Shown: piece after piece, positions 1 to 7,238 of the stretch
Position numbering within the stretch: position 1 is the stretch's first letter
How the letters are laid out: every line of letters starts with the position of its first letter
Assembly: GCA_002167805.1 (NCBI GenBank)
Contig: NHBT01000014.1
Location: 28,399 to 41,336 of the forward strand
From: Owenweeksia sp. TMED14
Lineage (GTDB): Bacteria > Bacteroidota > Bacteroidia > Flavobacteriales > Schleiferiaceae
Reading direction: 5' to 3'
DNA length: 12,938 nt
Notes under the pieces: model-generated
What the model saw: only the letters and a program-made list of their open reading frames with translations
Told to the model about the DNA's origin: nothing
The model's database searches: none
Position numbers and translations under genes: made by a program

Positions 1-414
1 CTTTCAATAATAGAAAATTATGATCTTGACTTTATTGCAGTTTGCGATGAAAATGAGTTTCTTGGAATAGTCACCTTAAATGATATCATCAAAAACATAG
101 CTTCGATATATAGTTTTAAAGAGCCAGGATCCAGCATTTGGTTTTACTGTTCGGATAATAAGCCAGTTTCCTCAGAATTAATACATTCTTTAGAGTTAGA
201 AAATATACGAGTCCTGACTTTTTCGGTAGATTTTATTGAGGATATACATCGGTACTTGAATTATATACGGATTAATCAATTAGACCCTAATCAAACCCTC
301 AAAACACTTGAAAGGCTCGGTTGTGATATCAAAGGTTACTATCCCAAAGGGTCGAGAGCAATGGAGTTTGAAAAAAAACTTGAGCATCTAAGTCATTTTT
401 TGAGTATCGAATAA
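1..414 (+). CDS. CBS-domain protein, 3' part (5' end outside window)
   Basis: Frame 1 is open from the window edge to TAA at 412-414, giving 137 visible residues with no start. The first part (about residues 10-33, with IAVCDENEFLGIVTLNDII) has the form of the second half of a CBS motif: a strand ending in a short turn, then G-I-V-T-L-x-D. The remaining 100 residues resemble the ACT-like C-terminal region seen in the roughly 220-residue Bacteroidota CBS proteins encoded next to NAD kinase. CBS pairs usually bind adenine nucleotides and act as regulatory modules, but no ligand can be assigned here. The stop codon abuts the ATG of the NAD kinase gene with no spacer, so the two are almost certainly one transcription unit. 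The CBS assignment rests on a partial motif; the gene neighbourhood raises confidence. Confidence 0.75.
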   Translation, partial: LSIIENYDLDFIAVCDENEFLGIVTLNDIIKNIASIYSFKEPGSSIWFYCSDNKPVSSELIHSLELENIRVLTFSVDFIEDIHRYLNYIRINQLDPNQTLKTLERLGCDIKGYYPKGSRAMEFEKKLEHLSHFLSIE

Positions 415-1299
415 ATGAAAAAAATTGTAATCTTTGGAAAACGTATTCCTAACGAAGTTCAGACATTTATTGAGAGAACCATAGATTCTTTAGTACAAGA
501 AGGATGCTCCATATTTATTTATGAAAGATTTCAAACTCGAATCAACGAACATTGGGGCCTGAATTGGAATTTTCCAGAGTTTAAAAGTCGTGAAGATATT
601 TTGAAGTCACAACCAGACTTCTTGTTGGTAATCGGAGGAGATGGTACATTTTTAGACGCTACTACTCTTGTTGAAGGAACAGATATACCAATAATAGGAT
701 TAAACACAGGTAGACTAGGTTTTTTAGCAAATATTACCAGAGATGAAGCCCCTATGGCTCTAAAGTCAATACTCAAAGGAGATTATACCATTGATGAAAG
801 AAATGTTCTTGAGGCTCAGACGAGCTCTGATGAAATTATTGACCCTAATTTTGCATTGAATGAAATTGCAGTTAGCAGAAAAGGGACAACTAGCATGATT
901 TCAGTTCACGTTTATTTAAATGGCAACTTCCTCAACACTTATTGGGCTGACGGTTTACTTATCTCAACTCCTACTGGATCTACCGGGTATAATTTGAGTT
1001 GCAGCGGACCGATCCTATTACCTGGATCAAACAATTTCATAATTACCCCAATAGCACCACATAATTTGACTGTACGGCCTCTTGTAATTCCCAATACGGA
1101 CACAATTACACTTAAAATTGAAGCTAGAGAAGGTAATTATCTTGCTTCACTCGACTCAAGAGTATTTACACTGGAGTGTGAAACTGAGCTAACAATAAAA
1201 AAATCAAATTACCGTTTTAAATTGGTTAGAACTGAGTTTTCCGATTTCTCTTCTACCTTAAGGAACAAGCTTCTTTGGGGACAAGATAGACGAAACTAA
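415..1299 (+). CDS. nadK: NAD kinase
   Basis: Cytosolic enzyme that phosphorylates NAD+ with ATP (or polyphosphate) to NADP+, the only de novo route to NADP. The 294-residue length is normal for bacterial NadK. Family motifs are present in order: the GGDGTFLDA loop (residues 74-82, with catalytic Asp76), the NE motif (149-150) that contacts the nicotinamide nucleotide, and the TPTGSTGYNLSCSGP segment (185-199) in the all-beta C-terminal domain. Nothing essential is missing. The ATG directly follows the stop of the CBS-domain gene (TAAATG), implying translational coupling and no promoter of its own. The gene lies at the head of the visible envelope-biogenesis cluster, its usual place in Bacteroidota. 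Confidence 0.97.
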   Translation: MKKIVIFGKRIPNEVQTFIERTIDSLVQEGCSIFIYERFQTRINEHWGLNWNFPEFKSREDILKSQPDFLLVIGGDGTFLDATTLVEGTDIPIIGLNTGRLGFLANITRDEAPMALKSILKGDYTIDERNVLEAQTSSDEIIDPNFALNEIAVSRKGTTSMISVHVYLNGNFLNTYWADGLLISTPTGSTGYNLSCSGPILLPGSNNFIITPIAPHNLTVRPLVIPNTDTITLKIEAREGNYLASLDSRVFTLECETELTIKKSNYRFKLVRTEFSDFSSTLRNKLLWGQDRRN

Positions 1300-1313
1300 A
1301 TTGATTGAATTCA

Positions 1314-1321
1314 TATCTTTG
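1314..1321 (+). promoter_or_regulatory. Possible Bacteroidota -7 element (TATCTTTG)
   Basis: TATCTTTG matches the Bacteroidota primary-sigma -7 consensus TAnnTTTG exactly. It lies in the 33-nt gap between nadK and the DUF6089 gene, the longest gap in the plus-strand cluster. A start about 7 nt downstream would leave a leader of only a few nucleotides before the ATG at 1333. I do not see a -33 TTTG/TTG at the usual spacing: the nearest TTG (1301-1303) is too close. It may therefore be a weak internal promoter or a chance match. Confidence 0.3.
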
Positions 1322-1332
1322 CAAGCCTAATT

Positions 1333-2157
1333 ATGTTAGATAGAAACTTTCTAAGCACAACGATATTAATTTTATTTCTGCCCCTGATTCTCAAAGGTCA
1401 GATATCTCAAGAAATATCTGTTGGATATCAACTCCATCAATTAATAGGAGACATCGGGGTTAATAAATTGCAATTATTGGATGGCGCTGGAAATCTGAAT
1501 TACCGAATTCAAAAACATCCTCACTATGCTTTTCACCTGGGGTTTAGCCAAGGAATATTGCATGGAGATGACTCATTATCTTCTTTCTCGGAGAAAGTAG
1601 AGAGAAACATTGCTATTCAAACCCCTTACCAAGCTTTTAACGCAAGGGTAGAAATAGATTACTTTTCTCAATTAATACCCTCTTATAATTTTCAACAAAC
1701 ACCATATATTTTCGGTGGTATTGGTCTAATATCATTTAATCCAATGGGGAATTATCAAGGTGAGTGGTTAGAGCTTCAACCTCTTGGCACAGAGGGACAA
1801 GGAACAATTTTAAATTCGGAGCCCCTTTACAGTAAAAGAGCCTGGACTTTACCATTTGGAATTGGCTGGAGAGCGCAATTAAACAGTCTTTGGGTATTTA
1901 GTATTGAAGCAATGTGGACTCTTACATCCACTGATTACCTTGATGATACGCATAACCTATATGCAGATGCGGGGCTTTTAGAAATAGAAAAAGGAGAAAT
2001 AGCCAGTTATTTCTCAAACCCAAGCAATACTTTATTCGAAACAGGTACACCTCGCGGAAATCCACAAAATAACGATTCCTATTTTGCCTTGAGCCTTAAA
2101 TTTGGCATCCATATTGAGGCTTTCATGGAACAATGTGCTAAATTTCTTCACAAATGA
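1333..2157 (+). CDS. DUF6089-family outer-membrane beta-barrel protein
   Basis: A predicted exported protein of 274 residues. The N-terminus has a short charged start, a hydrophobic core (about residues 8-20) and a likely signal-peptidase cleavage site near KGQ-IS (21-25). The mature part has alternating aromatic/hydrophobic strands and Gly-rich turns, as in a small 8-10-strand outer-membrane barrel. Recognisable DUF6089 segments are PYIFGGIGLISFNP (124-137), LQPLGTEGQG (148-157), PFGIGW (174-179), TDYLDD (200-205) and RGNP (241-244). The molecular function of this Bacteroidota family is not established, but its fixed place between nadK and uppS/bamA suggests a housekeeping envelope role. The final ATGA overlaps the uppS start by 4 nt, so the genes are translationally coupled. 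The assignment is from recalled family motifs, not a search. Confidence 0.8.
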   Translation: MLDRNFLSTTILILFLPLILKGQISQEISVGYQLHQLIGDIGVNKLQLLDGAGNLNYRIQKHPHYAFHLGFSQGILHGDDSLSSFSEKVERNIAIQTPYQAFNARVEIDYFSQLIPSYNFQQTPYIFGGIGLISFNPMGNYQGEWLELQPLGTEGQGTILNSEPLYSKRAWTLPFGIGWRAQLNSLWVFSIEAMWTLTSTDYLDDTHNLYADAGLLEIEKGEIASYFSNPSNTLFETGTPRGNPQNNDSYFALSLKFGIHIEAFMEQCAKFLHK

Positions 2158-2885
2158 AAAATCTTGTTCCCAGTCATATAGCAATTATAATGGATGGAAA
2201 TGGTCGCTGGGCTAAAAATCAAGGCTTCAAAACTCGCATTCGCGGTCATGAGGTTGGAGTTGATGCTTTAAGAAATGCAGCTAAATATGCTTCGAAAATT
2301 GGTATAAAATTTTTAACAGTATATGCATTTTCTCAAGAAAATTGGAGACGGCCTAAAACCGAAGTTGATGCCTTAATGTCGATTCTGGTATCAAGCTTAA
2401 ATAATGAAGTTCAAACATTGCAAGAAAATGGAATTCGGTTGAATGCAATAGGAAATAAAGAAAATCTTCCAAAAAAATGCAGAACAGAACTAGATGAAGC
2501 AATATTAGCTACTGCCTCGAATAACAAAATGACATTAACATTGGCACTTAGCTATAGCTCGAGACAAGAAATTACAAGTGCAACAAAAAAGATTGCAAAA
2601 AAAATAATAACTGGAGAAATTAGTATTGATGAGATTAACGAAAATATGTTCTCTGATGAACTTAGTACGTCTAAAATACCAGATCCAGAACTTTTAATAC
2701 GAACCAGTGGTGAAAAAAGAATTTCCAATTTTTTACTCTGGCAAATAAGTTATACCGAATTAATTTTCCTTAACGTACTTTGGCCTGATTTTTCTGATGA
2801 GCATTTTGAAGAGGCAATATTAGAATTTAATAATCGCCAACGTAGATTGGGTATGACAAGTGAGCAAATTGTAAAACAATATTGA
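2154..2885 (+). CDS. uppS: Isoprenyl transferase (undecaprenyl diphosphate synthase)
   Basis: Cis-prenyltransferase that extends farnesyl diphosphate with isopentenyl diphosphate to the C55 lipid carrier used for peptidoglycan and surface-glycan assembly. It acts at the inner face of the cytoplasmic membrane. The 243 residues carry all hallmark blocks: IAIIMDGNGRWA (9-20, with the Mg2+-binding Asp14, plus Asn16 and Arg18), RGHEVG (30-35), FSQENWRRP (59-67) and the IPP-binding block RTSGEKRISNFLLWQ (183-197). Length and motifs are normal. The start overlaps the end of the DUF6089 gene (ATGA), and four bases separate its stop from bamA. The placement fits lipid-carrier supply being made alongside outer-membrane assembly machinery. 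Confidence 0.97.
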   Translation: MKNLVPSHIAIIMDGNGRWAKNQGFKTRIRGHEVGVDALRNAAKYASKIGIKFLTVYAFSQENWRRPKTEVDALMSILVSSLNNEVQTLQENGIRLNAIGNKENLPKKCRTELDEAILATASNNKMTLTLALSYSSRQEITSATKKIAKKIITGEISIDEINENMFSDELSTSKIPDPELLIRTSGEKRISNFLLWQISYTELIFLNVLWPDFSDEHFEEAILEFNNRQRRLGMTSEQIVKQY

Positions 2886-2889
2886 GTAA

Positions 2890-5388
2890 ATGAATAAATT
2901 CATCGCTATAGCTTTTGCTTTATTTTACCTTGGGTGTCCAACATTGATTTTATCACAAACTTATGGGGATGTTGGACTCTCTTTAAACTCGCCAATAGAA
3001 ATCCAACCAGATACAGATTATGAAATTGGTTCAATTCAAATAAAAGGTGCTGATCAGCTAGATCCGACAATGGTGAGTCTTTTATCAGGACTAAATGTAG
3101 GAGATAAAGTGCAATTCCCTTCAGATAAAGTTGCAAAGGCAGTTCGAAACCTATGGGAACAGGAATTATTTGATGATGTGCAACTATACATAACCAAAAA
3201 AATTGAAAGGGTAGTTTACCTGGAATTTCGACTAAAAACTTTACCCAAATTGAGTAAGTTCTATTTTACTGGAATAAAAAAAGCAAAGCAAGATGCAATA
3301 AGAGAACTACTTGACCTAAAGAGAGGTAAAGTAGTTTCAAAAAATTTATTAATTACATCTTCCAATGCAATAAAAAAATATTTTATCGAGAAGGGCTTTT
3401 TGGAGGCTGATGCTGAAATCACTTCGTTTCAAGACAGCTCTCTTTTGGATGCTGTAATCTTGAAAATTGATGTCAATCCTGGAGAGCGATTGAAAATCGA
3501 AGAGATTGTCTTCAAAGGGAACAAGTCTATTTCCGATAAGAAATTACGAAAAGTAATGGATGATACCCATCGTTATCGATGGTGGAATATATTCGGTATA
3601 TCAAAACTTTTAAAGGAAAAACTAGAAAGTGACAAGAGTCTTATAGTCGAAGCATATAATGAGGCGGGGTTCAGAGATATGCGCATAAAATCTGATACTT
3701 TTTATAAAACCCCAGAGAATAAATTAATCATTGAATTTGAAATTCAAGAAGGGCGACCGTATCATTATAAATCAGTTTCATTTTATGGGAATAGTAAATA
3801 CAGCACAGAAATTCTTCAAAGCATATTGAAAATAAAAGCTGGTGATCGTTTCAATTCCAAAGCGCTTTATTCAAGAGTGAATGGGGATCCAGATGGAAAT
3901 GACATTTCTTCTCTATACTTAAACAATGGATATTTATTCGCCAATGTAATACCGGTTGAAGTTAAAGTTGAAAAAGACTCTATTGATTTAGAGATTCGAA
4001 TCAGGGAAGGCAAACAAGCGACAGTGAGAAAAGTAATTGTAAATGGTAATGAAAGAACTAATGATCACGTGATTTATAGAGAAATAAGAACTCGACCGGG
4101 TGACTTATTTTCAAAATCAGATATCATGAGAACTGTAAGAGAGCTTGGACAACTTGGCTACTTTGATCCACGACAGATAACACCTGTCCCGATACCCGAT
4201 CCTATTACTGGAACAGTAGACTTAGAATATACAGTAGTTGAACAATCGACGAGCCAATTAGAACTCCAAGGAGGCTGGGGGCGATTTACCGTAGTAGGAA
4301 CATTGGGATTAAATTTTAATAATTTTTCTGCTAGAAATATTTTCAATAAACGTGCTTGGCAACCATTACCAACTGGAGACGGTCAAAATATAACGATAAG
4401 AGCACAGACTAACGGAACTTTCTATAGCTCATATAATTTCAGTTTTACGGAACCATGGTGGGGAGGGAAGAAACCAAATTCTGTGACTTTCTCTGCTTAT
4501 CATAATACCATGAATTACAGTGGTCAGCAAACAGTTGACTCTTTAGCTCAAAAAATTGGAATTACCGGAGTAACACTTGGACAAGCTAGAAGATTAAAAT
4601 GGCCTGATGATTATTTTACACTTTTTCAATCATTCGAATACCGAAGATTTAATATAAATAACTATCCCCTTGTTGGTGCCAGTTTTACCAATGGCATTGC
4701 GAATTCTGTAGCCTATACTTTCAACCTAAGAAGAGACAATAGAGATCTACCAATATTCCCAACCCGAGGCTCTAGTATTGGGTTTACATTAGAAGCGACA
4801 CCTCCTGTATCACTATTAGATGGAAGAGATTACTCTAAACTCTCACCTACTGAAAAATTTCGATTTATCGAATACCATAAATGGAAATTTACGGGAGATT
4901 ATTATGCCCAGATAGCCAAAAATTTTGTTATCAAATCATATTCTGAATTTGGGTTTCTCGGTTCCTATAATAAAGACTATGGTCTTCCTCCATTTGAAAG
5001 ATATTATTTAGGCGGAGACGGCCTTCAGAATTTTGTTCTTGATGGACGAGAGGTTATTGGTTTAAGGGGGTATACCAACTTTAGTTTAACTCCTGATGGA
5101 GGCGGTGCATTATACAACAAATTCACAACAGAACTTCGGTATCTTTTATCGCCGAATCCTCAGGCTCAAATATTTGTTCTTGCCTTTGCGGAAGCTGGTA
5201 ATAATTATGACAATTTTGCAGACTACAGGCCTTTTGAATTAAAACGTTCTAACGGAGTTGGTTTAAGGATATTTATGCCAATGTTTGGACTGTTAGGTGT
5301 AGACCTTGCATACGGTTACGATAACCTTCCAGGAACATCAGGACCCTCTGGATGGCAAACTCACTTTGTTCTAGGTCAGCAATTTTAA
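2890..5388 (+). CDS. bamA: Outer-membrane protein assembly factor BamA
   Basis: Omp85-superfamily insertase that folds beta-barrel proteins into the outer membrane. At 832 residues it has a signal peptide (hydrophobic segment about 4-21, cleavage likely after LILS-Q). This is followed by a periplasmic region of about 430 residues that fits five POTRA modules, with repeated GNxxx...G(D/E)...Y...GY patterns such as FKGNKSIS, FYGNSKYS and VNGNERTN. The 16-strand barrel runs from about residue 455. The L6-loop (V/L)RG(F/Y) motif is LRGY at 725-728. The protein ends in an aromatic residue (...LGQQF), as expected of the last barrel strand. Cys16 in the signal peptide lacks a proper lipobox, so it is not a lipoprotein. 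The gene follows uppS by 4 nt and precedes the two Skp-like chaperone genes, the classical bamA-skp arrangement here duplicated in skp. Confidence 0.96.
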   Translation: MNKFIAIAFALFYLGCPTLILSQTYGDVGLSLNSPIEIQPDTDYEIGSIQIKGADQLDPTMVSLLSGLNVGDKVQFPSDKVAKAVRNLWEQELFDDVQLYITKKIERVVYLEFRLKTLPKLSKFYFTGIKKAKQDAIRELLDLKRGKVVSKNLLITSSNAIKKYFIEKGFLEADAEITSFQDSSLLDAVILKIDVNPGERLKIEEIVFKGNKSISDKKLRKVMDDTHRYRWWNIFGISKLLKEKLESDKSLIVEAYNEAGFRDMRIKSDTFYKTPENKLIIEFEIQEGRPYHYKSVSFYGNSKYSTEILQSILKIKAGDRFNSKALYSRVNGDPDGNDISSLYLNNGYLFANVIPVEVKVEKDSIDLEIRIREGKQATVRKVIVNGNERTNDHVIYREIRTRPGDLFSKSDIMRTVRELGQLGYFDPRQITPVPIPDPITGTVDLEYTVVEQSTSQLELQGGWGRFTVVGTLGLNFNNFSARNIFNKRAWQPLPTGDGQNITIRAQTNGTFYSSYNFSFTEPWWGGKKPNSVTFSAYHNTMNYSGQQTVDSLAQKIGITGVTLGQARRLKWPDDYFTLFQSFEYRRFNINNYPLVGASFTNGIANSVAYTFNLRRDNRDLPIFPTRGSSIGFTLEATPPVSLLDGRDYSKLSPTEKFRFIEYHKWKFTGDYYAQIAKNFVIKSYSEFGFLGSYNKDYGLPPFERYYLGGDGLQNFVLDGREVIGLRGYTNFSLTPDGGGALYNKFTTELRYLLSPNPQAQIFVLAFAEAGNNYDNFADYRPFELKRSNGVGLRIFMPMFGLLGVDLAYGYDNLPGTSGPSGWQTHFVLGQQF

Positions 5389-5392
5389 TACA

Positions 5393-5899
5393 ATGATTAG
5401 AAATCTTATTATAGTAATTGTACTTTTATTAACCTCATCAGGTTATGGACAAAGACTTGCATATGTTGACACTCACAAAATTCTAAACTCTATCCCTGAA
5501 TACAAGCAATCTAAGCTAGAAATAAGTAGACTAAGTATTAAATGGGAAGATGAAATAGCGGCGTTATTTGCAAGTGTCAGCGAGCAAAAGAATCAACTAG
5601 AAGTGGAAAAAGTCCTTTTGACACCTGAAATGATATCCGAAAGAGAAAAAGCGATTAAAGCTTTAGATGACTCGGCAAGAATAAAACAAATTAAATATTT
5701 TGGCCCAGAAGGTTTGTTATTTAAGAAAAGAGAAGAAATGGTATCTCCTATCCAAGCTCTTATCGCAGGTGCAATAAAAGAAATAGCTCGCAAAAAGAAA
5801 CTTGACTTTGTTTTTGATAAAGGTTCATCCTTAAGTGTTGTATATGCAAATGAATCGAATGATATTACTTCTGATATTCTTAAACAACTTGGTTACTGA
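5393..5899 (+). CDS. OmpH/Skp-family periplasmic chaperone, copy 1
   Basis: Skp/OmpH proteins are trimeric, jellyfish-shaped chaperones that hold unfolded outer-membrane proteins for delivery to BamA. The 168 residues start with a signal peptide (hydrophobic about 4-14, cleavage near SGYG-Q at 16-20). The family opening RLAYVDTHKILNSIPEYKQSK (AYVD...IL..IPEY) follows, then a charged helical arm of about 90 residues and a closing beta segment with FVFDKGSS and VYANES, ending in LGY. The gene begins 4 nt after bamA. It is one of two tandem ompH genes; compared with copy 2 the arm is richer in Lys/Glu and less rich in Gln/Ala. Family membership is clear; which copy is the main Skp cannot be told from sequence. 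Confidence 0.92.
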   Translation: MIRNLIIVIVLLLTSSGYGQRLAYVDTHKILNSIPEYKQSKLEISRLSIKWEDEIAALFASVSEQKNQLEVEKVLLTPEMISEREKAIKALDDSARIKQIKYFGPEGLLFKKREEMVSPIQALIAGAIKEIARKKKLDFVFDKGSSLSVVYANESNDITSDILKQLGY

Positions 5900-5916
5900 A
5901 TTACTACTTTTACATT

Positions 5917-6423
5917 ATGAAAAAATCTATTATACTTTCCGCCATTCTGGCAATTTCCATTATACCAACCTTTGCTCAAAATGGGGTTGGCCATATAAAT
6001 GTTGATAGCTTATTAGTTGAAATGCCTGATTATAAAGCAGTTATGACAACTCTTCAGGCAGAACAGGCTAAGTTTGAAGCGGAAGCAAAGGAAATGAATG
6101 CAGAATTAGAAAAAGGAGCTCAAACATTACAGGCGAATGCGGGCACATGGACCGAATTGAGACAGCGCCAAGAGCAATCCAGGCTGCAAGAGGCATACAA
6201 CAACATTCAAGAGTATATGCAAAGTGCGCAGCAGCAACTTCAAGCAAAGGAAATCGAATTAATTACTCCTGTGCTAGAAAAACTGCAAAATGCAATTGAC
6301 GAAGTGGCTCAAAGCATGAAACTGAATTATGTTCTAGATGCTTCTCAAAGTAAAGGAATGGTAATTTATTCAAAAGGCGGAACGAATTTAAAATCTGCTG
6401 TTAAAGAAAAATTAGGATTTTAA
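5917..6423 (+). CDS. OmpH/Skp-family periplasmic chaperone, copy 2
   Basis: Second tandem Skp-like chaperone, also 168 residues. It has a clean signal peptide (MKKS, hydrophobic core 5-17, cleavage at TFA-Q, 18-21). The OmpH start VGHINVDSLLVEMPDY follows, then a long Gln/Ala/Glu-rich coiled-coil arm (about 45-115, with repeated QAE, QAN and QQQLQ runs), and the closing element NYVLDASQSKGMVIYSK...LGF. It is predicted to be periplasmic and to work with BamA encoded just upstream. The 17-nt gap after copy 1 contains only an imperfect -7-like sequence. The gene's TAA shares one base with the murI ATG (TAATG), so the genes are coupled. The pair probably arose by tandem duplication and then diverged strongly. 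Confidence 0.93.
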   Translation: MKKSIILSAILAISIIPTFAQNGVGHINVDSLLVEMPDYKAVMTTLQAEQAKFEAEAKEMNAELEKGAQTLQANAGTWTELRQRQEQSRLQEAYNNIQEYMQSAQQQLQAKEIELITPVLEKLQNAIDEVAQSMKLNYVLDASQSKGMVIYSKGGTNLKSAVKEKLGF

Positions 6424-7238
6424 TGAACTCTTCAAACGGTCCTATTGGACTGTTTGACTCAGGAGTTGGTGGGTTAACAGTCGCGAGGGCAATAGCCAGA
6501 AGACTACCTAAAGAAGATATTCTATACTTCGGGGATACGGCACACTTGCCATACGGAGAAAAATCTCCAGATTCGATAAGAAAATTCTCCCTTGAGATTG
6601 CTAATCATTTAATTAAAAAAGGGGCAAAAATTATTGTTATTGCATGTAATTCAGCATCTGCAATAGCATATGAGTTCCTCTCCGAAAAGCTTGATATACC
6701 GGTATTTAATGTTATTGATCCAATCATCCAAGAACTTGAAAAATGTAAATCTCAAAACATAGGAATTTGGGGAACTAGAGCTACAATTAATTCAAATGTT
6801 TACCAGAAAAAACTGAAAAAATCATTACCTAATGCAAAGGTTCGAAGCACTGCGACTCCATTATTAGTTCCCTTAATAGAGGAAAATCAATTAAAAGGTA
6901 ATATCACAGAATCATTAATTAAATACTACTTAGACAAGTCAGAAGTAAATGATGTGCACCATCTTGTTCTTGCATGTACTCATTATCCATTGATCGCCTC
7001 TCAAATTAGCAAACAATTGAAAAGTCGGGTAAAACTTTTAAGGACACCTTCAATTGTAGCAGAACATCTAGAGATTGAGTTAAAAAAAATGGAATTATTA
7101 AAGAAAGATAATTCTTCAATTAATTACCACTTTACTGTTTCTGATATTACCCCTACTTTCAAAAAAATTGGAAAAATATTCTTTGGTGCTGGCATTAATT
7201 TTGAAGAAGAAAATATTTGGGAATCAAATAGCATCTGA
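6423..7238 (+). CDS. murI: Glutamate racemase
   Basis: Cytosolic, cofactor-independent racemase interconverting L- and D-glutamate to supply D-Glu for the peptidoglycan stem peptide. It has 271 residues, typical for the family. Motifs are complete: GLFDSGVGGLTV (9-20, with catalytic-site Asp12-Ser13), DTAHLPYGEK (38-47), the first catalytic cysteine in ACNSASA (Cys75), and the second in LACTHYPL (Cys185, with His187). The start overlaps the preceding ompH stop by one base. The last five codons, including the TGA, overlap head-on with the last five codons of the minus-strand desaturase gene (7224-7238), so no terminator fits between the two operons. It closes the plus-strand envelope cluster. 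Confidence 0.97.
   Translation: MNSSNGPIGLFDSGVGGLTVARAIARRLPKEDILYFGDTAHLPYGEKSPDSIRKFSLEIANHLIKKGAKIIVIACNSASAIAYEFLSEKLDIPVFNVIDPIIQELEKCKSQNIGIWGTRATINSNVYQKKLKKSLPNAKVRSTATPLLVPLIEENQLKGNITESLIKYYLDKSEVNDVHHLVLACTHYPLIASQISKQLKSRVKLLRTPSIVAEHLEIELKKMELLKKDNSSINYHFTVSDITPTFKKIGKIFFGAGINFEEENIWESNSI

Noticed and set aside
2926..2940. Possible lipobox cysteine (Cys16) in the BamA signal peptide
   Set aside because: The preceding residues are Tyr-Leu-Gly and do not fit the lipobox at -3, the Cys is within the hydrophobic core, and BamA is not a lipoprotein.
2906..3136. Minus-strand open frame of 76 codons inside bamA
   Set aside because: Lies wholly within a well-supported gene on the other strand, has no recognisable motif and no gene-like context; a shadow of the bamA coding sequence.
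5905..5912. TACTTTTA before the second ompH gene as a -7 element
   Set aside because: The final G of TAnnTTTG is A, and the nearest upstream TTG is only 13 nt away; more likely the gene is read through from bamA.
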